A stretch of DNA of 64,000 bases from Hymenobacter latericoloratus (GTDB lineage: Bacteria > Bacteroidota > Bacteroidia > Cytophagales > Hymenobacteraceae), in the NCBI RefSeq assembly GCF_014199535.1, contig NZ_JACHNV010000003.1, forward strand, positions 807,289 to 871,288. Reading direction: 5' to 3'. This document shows, piece by piece, positions 9,218 through 18,242 of this stretch (the stretch's first letter is position 1; the number at the start of each line of letters is the position of its first letter). Under the pieces are notes generated by a model, which was not told the origin of the DNA, did no database searches, and saw only the letters and a list, made by a program, of their open reading frames with translations. Position numbers and translations under genes: made by a program.

Positions 9218-10447
9218 TTGAATAAGAAAAAGATCTTCAACGACCCGGTGTATGGCTTCGTGACCATCCCGACGGAGTTGCTGTTTGACCTGATTGAGCA
9301 CACGTATTTCCAGCGCCTGCGCCGGATTCAGCAGCTGGGCCTCACCAGTTTCGTGTACCCCGGGGCCCTGCACACGCGCTTTCACCACGCCCTGGGCGCC
9401 ATGCACCTCATGACCCTGGCCCTGCGCACGCTCAAGGACAAGGGTATTAAGATTTCGGCTAAGGAAGGCGAGGCGGCTATGGCGGCCATTCTGCTGCACG
9501 ACGTAGGCCACGGCCCGCTCTCCCACGCCCTGGAGCACAGCATCTTCCATAAAGTACACCACGAGGAGCTGAGCCTGCACCTGATGCGCAAGCTCAACGC
9601 TCAGTTTAACGGCGCGCTGGATTTAGCCATTCAGATTTTCGAGGGCACGTACTCGCGGCCGTTCTTTCACCAGCTGGTGAGCTCCCAGCTCGACATGGAC
9701 CGCCTGGACTACCTCAACCGCGACTCGTTTTACACCGGCGTGCAGGAAGGCCGCCCCGGCGCCGACCGCCTTATCAAGATGCTGACGGTGGTAGATGAGC
9801 GGCTGGTGCTGGAAGAAAAGGCAGTGTACAGCATCGAGAATTTTCTGGTGAGCCGCCGGCTGATGTACTGGCAGGTGTATCTGCACAAAACCGTGACGAG
9901 CGCCGAGCAGATGGTTATCCGGATTATGCAGCACGCCCGCGCGCTGGTGCGCAAGGGCGTGGACGTGCCGGCCTCGCCCAACCTGCAGTTCTTTCTCTCG
10001 CGCAGCGTAACTCAGCAGGAGTTTGAGCAGGACGACGAGATTCTGCGCCGCTTCACCCGCCTGGACGACACCGACGTGTGGGGCGCCGTGAAGCTCTGGG
10101 CCGACCACCCCGACAAAGTGCTCAACTACCTGGCCCAAAGCCTGCTGGACCGGCACCTGTTCAAAATCACTCTCCAGACCGAGCCCTTCGATGAAGATTT
10201 CCAGCTGGGCATTGTGGAGCTGATTGCTGAGCACTTCCAGCTTTCGCACGAGGACGCCGCCCAACTCATGCTCACCGGCCGCATCAGTAACAACGCCTAC
10301 GATATTGGCGGCGAGGACCCCATTGATGTGCTCACCAAACGGGGCCGGGTGGTCAACGTAGCGGAGGCGTCGGACCTGCCCAATATTCGCGCTATCAGCC
10401 AGCGCGTGGAGAAGCATTATATCTGCTACCCCAAGGAAATCCTGTAA
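9218..10447 (+). CDS. HD-domain phosphohydrolase
   Basis: A 409-residue protein of the SAMHD1/dNTPase-like HD family. Metal ligands are visible in HTRFHHALG, LLHDVGHGPLSH and DRLDYLNRD. Translation must begin at the TTG at 9218: an in-frame TAA lies at 9203-9205, no ATG or GTG intervenes, and the resulting NKKKIFNDPVYG is the usual family N-terminus. The likely substrates are (deoxy)nucleoside triphosphates, not proven. It is followed 6 bp later by a GT-C gene. Confidence 0.85.
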   Translation: MNKKKIFNDPVYGFVTIPTELLFDLIEHTYFQRLRRIQQLGLTSFVYPGALHTRFHHALGAMHLMTLALRTLKDKGIKISAKEGEAAMAAILLHDVGHGPLSHALEHSIFHKVHHEELSLHLMRKLNAQFNGALDLAIQIFEGTYSRPFFHQLVSSQLDMDRLDYLNRDSFYTGVQEGRPGADRLIKMLTVVDERLVLEEKAVYSIENFLVSRRLMYWQVYLHKTVTSAEQMVIRIMQHARALVRKGVDVPASPNLQFFLSRSVTQQEFEQDDEILRRFTRLDDTDVWGAVKLWADHPDKVLNYLAQSLLDRHLFKITLQTEPFDEDFQLGIVELIAEHFQLSHEDAAQLMLTGRISNNAYDIGGEDPIDVLTKRGRVVNVAEASDLPNIRAISQRVEKHYICYPKEIL

Positions 10448-10453
10448 GCCGGC

Positions 10454-12256
10454 ATGCGCGCTCTGCTTCGCCGTTTATTTTCAGAGTTGCCCCTGGGCCT
10501 GCTGGCGCTGTTTTTCCTGGTGCTAAGCGGTAGTCTGGCGGTACTCTACAGCTGGGTTTCCATCCCCGATCTGCACGCGTTGCGCCAGGCCATCTATGCG
10601 CGCAACGACATGCCGGAGTTTGTGCTGCCGGTTACACCGGGCCGCTACGCCGCGCTGCGCTGGGGGTTGTGGGGGGTAGCGCTGGGCGCCTTCGCAACGG
10701 TGGCGTACCTGGTTCGAAGCGGGCGTTTCCAGCCGGAAATGCGGGAGCTGGGGCGGCAGTTTCGGCACGCCTCCGCTAGCACAGCCCACACCGTGGAGCA
10801 GGCTTCCAAAGCCGAAAAACTACTGGCGGGTCTGCTGCTGCTCGGGGTGCTGGCCCTGCGCCTGTACTACGCCCGGGTGTATCCGCTCAGTACCGATGAG
10901 GTAGCCACCTACGACTACTTTGTGAGTGGAGGCCCGGTGGCTATTACCAGCTTCTACCCCATCCCGAATAACCATGTGCTGTTTAGCCTTAGCTGCTGGG
11001 CAGTAAGCAGGTTTACTGCTCACGACATGCTGATTCTGCGGCTGCCTACCTTGCTCATCAGCCTGGTGGGTACCGTGCTGGCTTACGCCCTGCTGGTGCG
11101 CGTTACTACTTTCCGGGTTGCCACGCTGGCAGTAGGGTTGTTCAGCCTTTCGCCCCTGAGTTTGTACTACGCCATGGCGGGCCGGGGCTACTTCCTGCTG
11201 ATTGCGCTGGCAATAGCGCAGTTTTTCGCGGCCCTGGCTGTTGTGCACTCCACCCGCTGGCGGCAGTTGGGCTGGGCCGGGTTTGTGGTAGCGGGCATCC
11301 TGGGGCTCTATACTATTCCTACGTACGCCTACCCCCTGGTTTCGCTCGGAGTCTGGGCGGGCCTGGTGTTTCTGCGGCGCCGTGATATGGCCGGGCTGGC
11401 TTCTCTGCTGGGGGCCAGTGCGCTGGTGGGCGCCGGGGCGCTGGTGGCCTATGCACCGGTTATCAGCGTCTCGGGGCTGCGGGCTTTGGCGGCCAACAGC
11501 TACATCGCCCCCCAAAGCCTCACGGATTTCTGGCGCTCCTACGCGCTGTACCTGTTGAAGCCCGCCCGGGAGCTATTTGGGCATGAGCAGCTGAGTGCCC
11601 CGGGGTTCGTGGGGCTGCTGGTAGCGGCGCTGGCGGTGCTGCCGGCCCTGCCCCGCCCCTGGCGCCGGGTGGCCCTGCCGGCCCTGCTACTGGTGCTGCT
11701 GCCCTTCGTGTTCATGCCCATGCAGCGGGTGTACAGCCCGGCCCGGGTGCTACTGTACGCGGCGTTTTTCTTTTTTGTGGGGGTAGCCGTACTGGGCGAG
11801 TGGCTGCTGCGGCGGCTGCGCGTACCGCCCCGGCTGGGCCTGGCCAGTATAGGGGTAATACTTTGTTTGTATGGCACTTACCAGGCTGCCCACTTTCGCT
11901 ACGCCGTGCGCTCAGCCCAGAACATGGCCCGGCAGCTGGAGGGCTCCTACGCCTGGCTGCGGCGGCAGCAACCGCACCGGGTGTACTTCGCGGCCCCATT
12001 TCATAAGCTCTACTTCCACCACTACGCCCTAACCACGGGCTACCCCCTGCACGTATTCGAAGCCGCTTCGGCGCCGGGTACCCGCTTTGATTACGTGGTG
12101 CTGGTGCGCGGGCAAACGGTAGGGCCGCCCTGGTGTTCCCCACCGACTTACCGCCCCGTTTATTCTGATGAGGGTGCCACTATCTACCAGAGCGCTGAGC
12201 ACCCGGCCGCGCGCCCGCCCCAGCCCCCGGCAGCGGCACCCCGCGCCGGGAAATAG
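10454..12256 (+). CDS. GT-C family membrane glycosyltransferase
   Basis: A 600-residue protein with two N-terminal membrane helices, a soluble linker (about 90-118), then about nine more helices and a periplasmic C-terminal domain. LSTDEVATYDYF (about residue 150) provides the acidic GT-C motif, and FYPIPNNHVLFSL follows as in family 39-like enzymes. The C-terminal tail is Pro/Ala rich. It begins 6 bp after the HD gene and is probably co-transcribed. Donor and acceptor are unknown. Confidence 0.75.
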   Translation: MRALLRRLFSELPLGLLALFFLVLSGSLAVLYSWVSIPDLHALRQAIYARNDMPEFVLPVTPGRYAALRWGLWGVALGAFATVAYLVRSGRFQPEMRELGRQFRHASASTAHTVEQASKAEKLLAGLLLLGVLALRLYYARVYPLSTDEVATYDYFVSGGPVAITSFYPIPNNHVLFSLSCWAVSRFTAHDMLILRLPTLLISLVGTVLAYALLVRVTTFRVATLAVGLFSLSPLSLYYAMAGRGYFLLIALAIAQFFAALAVVHSTRWRQLGWAGFVVAGILGLYTIPTYAYPLVSLGVWAGLVFLRRRDMAGLASLLGASALVGAGALVAYAPVISVSGLRALAANSYIAPQSLTDFWRSYALYLLKPARELFGHEQLSAPGFVGLLVAALAVLPALPRPWRRVALPALLLVLLPFVFMPMQRVYSPARVLLYAAFFFFVGVAVLGEWLLRRLRVPPRLGLASIGVILCLYGTYQAAHFRYAVRSAQNMARQLEGSYAWLRRQQPHRVYFAAPFHKLYFHHYALTTGYPLHVFEAASAPGTRFDYVVLVRGQTVGPPWCSPPTYRPVYSDEGATIYQSAEHPAARPPQPPAAAPRAGK

Positions 12257-12265
12257 ATATTTCTC

Positions 12266-12273
12266 TACTTTTG
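12266..12273 (+). promoter_or_regulatory. TAnnTTTG -7 box of lpxD
   Basis: TACTTTTG ends only 4 nt before the lpxD ATG at 12278, so the transcript would start at or next to the initiation codon. Confidence 0.6.
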
Positions 12274-12277
12274 CCCG

Positions 12278-13318
12278 ATGGAATTTACCGTAGGTCAGAT
12301 AGCAGAAGTACTGCGCGGAACCGTGGAAGGAGACGCCACGCAGCCAATTAACCGCTTGGCCAAAATTGAAGAAGCCCAGGCCGGCGCCCTCTCCTTTCTC
12401 TCGAACCCGAAGTACGAGCCTTACCTCTATAGTACGGGGGCATCGGCGGTTATCGTGAGTCGGGCCCTGGAGCTGCGGCAGCCTGTTACGGCCGCCCTCA
12501 TCCGGGTGGAGGACCCCTACACCAGCTTTACCACCCTGCTTGAGTTCTACCAGCAAGCTACCCGCACCGGCAAGCGCGGCGTAGAAGAGCCCGCCTACCT
12601 GGCCGCCAGCTCCCGCATCGGCGAAAACCATTACCGTGGCGCCTTCTCCTATATTGGGGAGAACTGCGAAATCGGGCGCGACGTGGTGATTTTTCCGCAC
12701 GTTTTCATCGGCGACCGGTGCAAAATCGGGGATGGCACTATCCTTTACGCTGGGGCCAAGGTGTACGCCGAAACCGTTATCGGGGCACGCTGCACCATTC
12801 ATGCGGGCGCTGTACTCGGCTCCGATGGCTTCGGCTTCGCGCCCCAGCCCGACGGCTCCTACCGCACTATTCCGCAGATTGGCAACGTGGTGCTGGAAGA
12901 CAACGTGAGCATTGGGGCCAACGCCACCATCGACTGCGCCACCATGGGCTCGACCATCATCCGGGAGGGCGCCAAAATCGACAACCTGGTGCAGATTGCC
13001 CACAACGTGGAGGTAGGCCGCCACACGGTTATTGCTTCCCAGTCGGGCGTGTCGGGCTCCACCAAAATCGGCGACTTCTGTGTGTTGGCCGGCCAAACGG
13101 GGCTGGCCGGGCACCTCACCCTTGCCAACCGCACCACGGTTACGGCCCAGTCGGGGGTAGGAAAATCCATTAAGCAGGAAGGCGTGCTGCTGCAGGGCTC
13201 CCCCGCTTTCAACCTGCGCGACAGTCTGCGCGCCAATGCCGTGTTCCGCCATCTGCCCGACCTGGAGCGCCGCCTCACCCTTCTGGAACGCAGCCGCACC
13301 GAACCGGAAAAGCCCTAG
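12278..13318 (+). CDS. lpxD: UDP-3-O-acylglucosamine N-acyltransferase
   Basis: A 346-residue lipid A enzyme that adds the N-linked 3-hydroxyacyl chain to UDP-3-O-acyl-glucosamine from acyl-ACP. The N-terminal uridine-binding domain includes FLSNPKYEPYL; the rest is a left-handed beta-helix of hexapeptide repeats, with the catalytic His in QIAHNVEVG and the conserved GSDGFGFAP. A short helical tail closes the trimer. It is the first gene of the lpxD-lpxC/fabZ-lpxA group and has its own promoter box against the start codon. Confidence 0.95.
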   Translation: MEFTVGQIAEVLRGTVEGDATQPINRLAKIEEAQAGALSFLSNPKYEPYLYSTGASAVIVSRALELRQPVTAALIRVEDPYTSFTTLLEFYQQATRTGKRGVEEPAYLAASSRIGENHYRGAFSYIGENCEIGRDVVIFPHVFIGDRCKIGDGTILYAGAKVYAETVIGARCTIHAGAVLGSDGFGFAPQPDGSYRTIPQIGNVVLEDNVSIGANATIDCATMGSTIIREGAKIDNLVQIAHNVEVGRHTVIASQSGVSGSTKIGDFCVLAGQTGLAGHLTLANRTTVTAQSGVGKSIKQEGVLLQGSPAFNLRDSLRANAVFRHLPDLERRLTLLERSRTEPEKP

Positions 13319-13332
13319 CTTTGCAGTCTATT

Positions 13333-13423
13333 GAGTTGTCAGTTGCCAATTGCCAGTTGCCGGGTCCGTTCTGTTTTCTGATGGCCTGCTTCCTGACAAC
13401 TGGCAACTGACAACTGACAACTC
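13333..13423. repeat. Paired heptad repeat, CAACTGA type
   Basis: Arms 13333-13361 and 13395-13423 are inverted copies (26 of 29 positions) built from tandem 7-base words CAACTGA/CAACTGG. The element fills most of the lpxD-lpxC gap and ends 5 bp before the lpxC ATG. Confidence 0.85.
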
Positions 13424-13428
13424 AGAAA

Positions 13429-14823
13429 ATGAACGACAAGCAACATACCATCAAGGCCCCCGTCACCGTGAGTGGCATTGGCCTTCATACCGGCGTGCAG
13501 GCCACCATGACGTTCTGCCCCGCCCCCATCAACCACGGCTATAAGTTTCAGCGCATCGATTTGCCCGGCCAGCCCCTCGTGGATGCCGACGTGGACAACG
13601 TGGTGGACCTCTCGCGCGGCACGACCATCGAGCAGAACGGCGCCCGCGTGAACACCGTGGAGCACACGCTGGCCGCCCTGGTAGGCCTGCAGATTGATAA
13701 TGTGCTGATTCAGCTGGACGGGCCCGAGCCGCCCATCATGGACGGTTCCAGCTTCGAGTTCATCAAGCCCCTGCAGGAAGTGGGCCTGGAAGAGCAGAAC
13801 GCCCTGCGCAATTACTTCGAGATTCCCGACGAAATCCGCTACGTGGACAACGGCCGGGCTGTGGAGCTGGCGGCCCTGCCCCTGAACAACTACCGCCTCA
13901 CGGTAATGGTCGATTACAACTCGCCGGTGCTGGGCTCGCAACACGCTTCCCTGACCCACATCGACCAGTTCACCTCCGAAATTGCCTCGTCGCGCACGTT
14001 CTGCTTTCTGCACGAGCTGGAGGCACTCTACAAATCCAACCTCATCAAGGGCGGCGATTTGAGCAACGCCATTGTGGTGGTTGACCGGGTGGTAAGCGAC
14101 GAGGAGCTGGACGAGCTAGCGACCATGCTGGGCAAGCCCAAAGTGGCCGTGAAAAAGGAAGGCATTCTCAACAACGTGGACCTGCGCTACAAAAACGAGC
14201 CGGCCCGCCACAAGCTCCTCGATTTGGTAGGCGACCTGGCCCTGGTGGGCCGCCCGCTGAAAGGCCAGATTCTGGCCGCCCGCCCGGGGCACGCGGCCAA
14301 CGTGGCCTTTGCCAAGCGCATCAAGAAAAAGATGATGGAGGCCCACACCAGCGCCGTGCCCACCTACGACCCTACGCGCGAGCCGGTGATGGACATCAAC
14401 AAAATCAGCGCCATCCTGCCCCACCGCTACCCCTTCCTGCTCATCGATAAAATTATTCACCTGGATGCCAACACGGTAACCGGGGTGAAGAACGTTACGA
14501 TGAACGAACCCTTCTTTCCTGGTCACTTCCCCGGTAACCCCGTGATGCCCGGCGTACTGCAGATTGAGGCCATGGCCCAGACCGGGGGCATTCTGGTACT
14601 GAACACCGTGCCGGACCCCGAAAACTACTGGACCTATTTTCTGGGTATCGAGAATTGCCGCTTCCGCCGCATGGTGAAACCCGGCGACACCATCATCTTC
14701 AAGTGCGACCTGACGGCCCCCATCAAGCGCGGTATTGCCAAAATGAGCGGGAAAGCCTACGTGAACGGGAAAGTGGTGATGGAAGCCGAAATGTCGGCCA
14801 GCATCGTCCGGAAGAACGCCTGA
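13429..14823 (+). CDS. lpxC/fabZ: Bifunctional UDP-3-O-acyl-GlcNAc deacetylase / 3-hydroxyacyl-ACP dehydratase
   Basis: A 464-residue fusion. Residues 1-300 are the zinc amidase LpxC (SGIGLHTG, zinc ligand His in VEHTLAAL, further ligands in RHKLLDLVGDLAL and the PGHAANVAF His), the committed step of lipid A synthesis. Residues 320-464 are FabZ with the catalytic His in PGHFPGNPVMPG and Glu in QIEAMAQTGG, dehydrating 3-hydroxyacyl-ACP for fatty acid elongation. The fusion is characteristic of Bacteroidota and links the two pathways that compete for 3-hydroxyacyl-ACP. Confidence 0.96.
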   Translation: MNDKQHTIKAPVTVSGIGLHTGVQATMTFCPAPINHGYKFQRIDLPGQPLVDADVDNVVDLSRGTTIEQNGARVNTVEHTLAALVGLQIDNVLIQLDGPEPPIMDGSSFEFIKPLQEVGLEEQNALRNYFEIPDEIRYVDNGRAVELAALPLNNYRLTVMVDYNSPVLGSQHASLTHIDQFTSEIASSRTFCFLHELEALYKSNLIKGGDLSNAIVVVDRVVSDEELDELATMLGKPKVAVKKEGILNNVDLRYKNEPARHKLLDLVGDLALVGRPLKGQILAARPGHAANVAFAKRIKKKMMEAHTSAVPTYDPTREPVMDINKISAILPHRYPFLLIDKIIHLDANTVTGVKNVTMNEPFFPGHFPGNPVMPGVLQIEAMAQTGGILVLNTVPDPENYWTYFLGIENCRFRRMVKPGDTIIFKCDLTAPIKRGIAKMSGKAYVNGKVVMEAEMSASIVRKNA

Positions 14824-14828
14824 TTTTC

Positions 14829-14926
14829 AATTAGTAATTAATAATTAAGAATGTATAATTCTCATACGACATCCGCTTCCCGGGTCATTGAGGCATTTCT
14901 TAATTATTAATTCTTAATTACTAATT
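14829..14926. repeat. Paired heptad repeat, TTCTTAA type
   Basis: The right arm 14897-14926 reads as 7-base words TTCTTAA, TTATTAA, TTCTTAA, TTACTAA; the left arm 14829-14851 is the inverted copy lacking one word. It starts 6 bp after the lpxC stop and ends 10 bp before the lpxA start. Confidence 0.85.
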
Positions 14927-14935
14927 ACCCAACGA

Positions 14936-15736
14936 ATGAACCAGCCGCTCGCCTATATTCACCCCGAAGCCAAAATCGCCCAGAACGTGGTAGTGGAGCC
15001 GTTCACGACCATCGACAAGGACGTGGAAATCGGGGAAGGCACCTGGATTGGGCCCAACGTGACCATCATGGCGGGGGCCCGTATCGGCAAAAACTGCAAG
15101 ATTTTTCCCGGCGCCGTTATTGCCGCCCAACCCCAGGACCTCAAGTTTGCCGGCGAGAAAACCACCGTGCACATCGGGGATAATACGGTAGTGCGCGAGT
15201 GCGTGACAGTGAACCGCGGCACCGTGGACAAGCTCAAAACCGTAGTGGGCAGCAACTGCCTGCTGATGGCCTACGTGCACATTGCCCACGACTGCGTGAT
15301 TGGCGACAACTGCATTCTGGCCAACACGGTGCAGGTGGCGGGTCACGTAGAGGTGGGTGACTACGCCATTGTGGGCGGGTCTTCGGCCATTCACCAATTT
15401 GTGCGCATCGGGGCCCACGCCATGATTTCCGGGGGCTCCCTGATCCGGAAGGATGTGCCGCCCTTCGTGAAGGCCGGCCGCGAGCCGCTTAGCTACGCGG
15501 GCATCAACAGCATTGGGCTGCGCCGCCGCGGCTTCTCCGACCAGAAGATTTCCGAGATTCAGCAGCTCTACCGCCTGCTGTTCATGAGCGGCCTGAACAA
15601 CAACGCCGCCCTCGACCAGATTGAGCTGGAACTGGCTCCTTCGCCCGAGCGCGACGAGGTAGTAAACTTCATCCGTAACTCGGGCCGTGGCGTCATTAAG
15701 GGCTACGGCCGTAACGGCAACGGCAACGGCGAGTAG
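14936..15736 (+). CDS. lpxA: Acyl-ACP--UDP-N-acetylglucosamine O-acyltransferase
   Basis: A 266-residue first enzyme of lipid A synthesis. It is a left-handed beta-helix of hexapeptide repeats with the catalytic His in YVHIAHDC and the conserved GGSSAIHQFVRIG, followed by a C-terminal helical domain with RRRGFSDQKISEI. The length is normal. A short Gly/Asn tail is unique. It lies third in the lpxD-lpxC/fabZ-lpxA group; lpxB is not present here. Confidence 0.95.
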   Translation: MNQPLAYIHPEAKIAQNVVVEPFTTIDKDVEIGEGTWIGPNVTIMAGARIGKNCKIFPGAVIAAQPQDLKFAGEKTTVHIGDNTVVRECVTVNRGTVDKLKTVVGSNCLLMAYVHIAHDCVIGDNCILANTVQVAGHVEVGDYAIVGGSSAIHQFVRIGAHAMISGGSLIRKDVPPFVKAGREPLSYAGINSIGLRRRGFSDQKISEIQQLYRLLFMSGLNNNAALDQIELELAPSPERDEVVNFIRNSGRGVIKGYGRNGNGNGE

Positions 15737-15754
15737 ATTTCGGAACCGCAACCC

Positions 15755-15835
15755 AAGAGCTTAGGGCCCGGAGAATGTTCTGACGCGCGTACGTTAGCAG
15801 AACATGGTCTGGGTTCTAAGCTCTTCTTTCTTAGC
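15755..15835. repeat. Nested inverted repeat between lpxA and the ABC gene
   Basis: Outer arms 15755-15764 and 15826-15835 (AAGAGCTTAG / CTAAGCTCTT) and inner arms 15775-15782 and 15798-15805 (ATGTTCTG / CAGAACAT) are each perfect. This would fold as a two-tier hairpin ending 8 bp before the ABC start. It may be a terminator for lpxA or a leader structure. Confidence 0.6.
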
Positions 15836-15843
15836 GCCACGAT

Positions 15844-16476
15844 ATGCAGATTACCGCCACCGGGCTGGGCAAGCGCTTTGCCCGGGAATGGATTTTCCGG
15901 GACCTGACCCACACCTTCCGGCCGGGCACGGCCACCGCTATTCTGGGCCCCAACGGCGCGGGCAAAAGCACGCTGCTCAACACTTTGTCGGGGCAGCTCC
16001 TGCCCACTACCGGCACGCTCAGCTACGAGCACGCCGGCCGCGCTACGGCCGTGGAAGACGTACCGCCCCTGCTGGCCTACGCGGCGCCCTACCTGGAGCT
16101 GATTGAGGAACTGACCCTAACGGAGCAGATTCAGTTTCATACCCGCTTCAAGCCTCTGCGGCCGGGCCTGACGGCGGCGCAGCTTATCAGCATCATGTAT
16201 CTGGAGAAATCGCGCCACAAGCTGGTGCGGGATTTCTCTTCCGGCATGAAGCAGCGCCTGAAGCTGGCCCTGGCCCTGTACGCCGATACCCCCCTGCTCC
16301 TGCTCGACGAGCCCACCACCAACCTGGACCGCACCGGCGTGGAGTGGTATCTGGAACATGCTCGCGCTACCCTGAAAGGACGCACCGTACTGGTTTCCAG
16401 CAACGTACCAGAGGAATACGACTTCTGCCAGGAGCAGCTGCTGATAACTGATTTCGGGGCGAAAGCAGCCAGGTAA
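15844..16476 (+). CDS. ABC transporter ATP-binding protein
   Basis: A 210-residue ATPase. Walker A is GPNGAGKS (about 38-45), the signature is FSSGMKQRLK, and Walker B is LLLLDEPTTNLD. There is no adjacent permease on either side, so its partner is encoded elsewhere. The short compact form and lone position resemble ATPases of Bacteroidota ABC-2 type exporters. Substrate unknown. Confidence 0.85.
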   Translation: MQITATGLGKRFAREWIFRDLTHTFRPGTATAILGPNGAGKSTLLNTLSGQLLPTTGTLSYEHAGRATAVEDVPPLLAYAAPYLELIEELTLTEQIQFHTRFKPLRPGLTAAQLISIMYLEKSRHKLVRDFSSGMKQRLKLALALYADTPLLLLDEPTTNLDRTGVEWYLEHARATLKGRTVLVSSNVPEEYDFCQEQLLITDFGAKAAR

Positions 16477-16635
16477 CGGCAGTGTCGCGTACGAGGGCGT
16501 AGCGCCCATTGAAACCCGGCAGCTCAGGGTATTTTCAAAAATGCTACCCCCGGAAAGTGCCTGAGCCAGCGGCTAAAAGCTCTTTTGAGGCCGCAGGGTG
16601 CAGCGCCACCGCAACCTTCCAAACCTTCCGGCTCG

Positions 16636-16643
16636 TATCTTCG
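16636..16643 (+). promoter_or_regulatory. Candidate -7 box (TTCG variant)
   Basis: TATCTTCG, one base off the TAnnTTTG consensus, 63 nt before the ATG of the Asp-rich protein gene. Confidence 0.4.
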
Positions 16644-16706
16644 CATTCGAAATGCTGCGGCACCTTTCACTCGACACTTTTCACCCTTACCGCCCCTAGC
16701 AAGGCC

Positions 16707-17075
16707 ATGAGACAATACGACGACCTCGACGACGACCTCTTCGACGATGACGACGAGATGGATAGCTTCGCCAAAACCGGCGGCAGCAAAACTCGCGGCA
16801 GTTCCGAAGACCAACTCTCCGCCAAGTACGCCGACTACCTGATGTGGCGCGACACCGGCTCCTCGCACGATGAGGCCCTGGACCTGGCCAGTATGACCGA
16901 AGACGAGTTTGCTACCGCTGAAGCCGCCGAAGACCCCGACGGCAGCCGCGGCTTCGGCAGCCTCGATGATGACGACGACTTCAGCGACGATGATGACGAC
17001 GACGACAGCGGCTACGGCAGCCACCGCACCGGCAGCGGCCGCCGCAACTCCGGCTACGACGATGATGATTTTTAG
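16707..17075 (+). CDS. Asp-rich small protein, unknown function
   Basis: 122 residues, strongly acidic. Asp clusters lie at both ends (about 5-18 and 90-122, with Gly/Ser and a small basic patch), around a central part that may be helical (about 37-75, with QLSAKYADYLMW). The frame is open further upstream to 16509, but that stretch has non-acidic, non-homologous composition and the ATG at 16707 starts the acidic pattern. No enzyme motif, signal peptide or membrane helix. It is probably largely disordered; no family is recognised. Confidence 0.7.
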   Translation: MRQYDDLDDDLFDDDDEMDSFAKTGGSKTRGSSEDQLSAKYADYLMWRDTGSSHDEALDLASMTEDEFATAEAAEDPDGSRGFGSLDDDDDFSDDDDDDDSGYGSHRTGSGRRNSGYDDDDF

Positions 17076-17119
17076 TAGGCCAAGGCTCTGATTTCTGCTC
17101 AGGCCCACTAGGTTTAACA

Positions 17120-17158
17120 GGAAAGGCCCGCGCTCCGTTATGGAACGTGGGCCTTTCC
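17120..17158. terminator. Bidirectional terminator
   Basis: Arms GGAAAGGCCC / GGGCCTTTCC between the convergent Asp-rich protein gene and the DUF4197 gene. Confidence 0.85.
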
Positions 17159-17199
17159 CGTTAAAGCCAGCGGCGGCAAGTTATCTGCCCGCCCCTGCA

Positions 17200-17961
17200 T
17201 CAGCTCTGCTTTTTGCCGAACACGCGTTTCAGCAAATCGGTGGTCCGGGCCACGGGGTTTTCGCGGATGTTGGCTTCCTCCTGGGCAATGAGGGTAAACA
17301 GGCCGTCGATGGCCTTGCCGGTGGCATACTGGTTCAGGTCCGTCTGCACGGGCTTCACCAGCGGAATGCGGTTGTAGCGGGTGGTCAGGTCGGTGTAGTA
17401 GCGGGTGGCCCCAACCTGGTCGAGGCTCTTCTGCACGATGGGCCGGAAGGCTACCGTGAGCTGCTCGGTGGTCGTGCGCTTGAGGTAGTTGGTGGCGGCG
17501 TTCTTCTCCCCCGTCAGAATCCCCCACACGTCCTTAAACGTGAGGCTTTTAATGGCCGTGAGAAAAATAGGCTTGGCGCTTTTCGCGGCTTCCTCGGCGC
17601 CCCGATTCAGAGTCAGCTCAAACCGGTCAACCTGGCTGCCCAGACCAATGGAGCGCAGGGTAGTAGCCACGCGCTGCGCATCAGGCGGGAAAGGAATCCG
17701 AATCAGTTTGTTCAGGTAGAAGCCATCTGGCTTCGAGGCTTGGTCGGCACCTTTGCTGATGCCTTGGGTAAGGGCCTCCTTGAGGCCCCGGGCAGCCTCG
17801 TCCTGGGTGATGTTGCCCGTACTCCCGGCCTTGGTGGTTGGGGGGGCCGGAATGGTTGTTTTGAGAATGTCGCCGAGCTTAGGCAACTTAATCTGGGCCG
17901 AAGCAGCCACGCTCAACCCCAACAGGGCCACGGGCAACACAAGGAAACGGCGGTAGTTCAT
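17200..17961 (-). CDS. DUF4197 family exported protein (copy 1)
   Basis: 253 residues. A signal peptide (MNYRRFLVLP..AASA, about 1-22) is followed by a short linker and an all-helical DUF4197 domain (about 52-250) with the family features RGLKEALTQG, RIPFPP and TTTEQL, ending in LLKRVFGK. The start at 17961 is chosen over a longer open frame to 18219 because the latter runs through an intergenic repeat. It is a clear paralogue of the next gene. The function of the family is not known; a periplasmic location is likely. Confidence 0.85.
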   Translation of the reverse strand: MNYRRFLVLPVALLGLSVAASAQIKLPKLGDILKTTIPAPPTTKAGSTGNITQDEAARGLKEALTQGISKGADQASKPDGFYLNKLIRIPFPPDAQRVATTLRSIGLGSQVDRFELTLNRGAEEAAKSAKPIFLTAIKSLTFKDVWGILTGEKNAATNYLKRTTTEQLTVAFRPIVQKSLDQVGATRYYTDLTTRYNRIPLVKPVQTDLNQYATGKAIDGLFTLIAQEEANIRENPVARTTDLLKRVFGKKQS

Positions 17962-18045
17962 AGCAGTAAGAAAAGCAGTACAAATGCTGCTCAAGCACAA
18001 GGCACAAACCAGACCAGGTTTGATTTTGGGTAAGGAGGGAAACGA

Positions 18046-18242
18046 GGTGAGGAGGTAACTGGTGACAGGTAAGCTTATTGGCTCTGAGCGGCTGACGTTG
18101 CCAACGCCAGGCCAGGGTTTAACGCATTTCAGGAGGGTAAGTGGGGTCGTTTTTTTGGCGTAGCTGGTGCAGGCGGAGCCCATCGGACCGAGGTGAATAG
18201 CTAACCTGCCACTTGTCACCTGTCACCAGTTACCTCCTCACC
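18046..18242. repeat. Paired heptad repeat, GGTGACA type
   Basis: Arms 18046-18070 and 18218-18242 are perfect 25-bp inverted copies made of 7-base words (GGTGAGG, AGGTAAC, TGGTGAC, AGGT...). The right arm runs into the stop codon of DUF4197 copy 2; the loop is about 147 nt. Confidence 0.85.
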
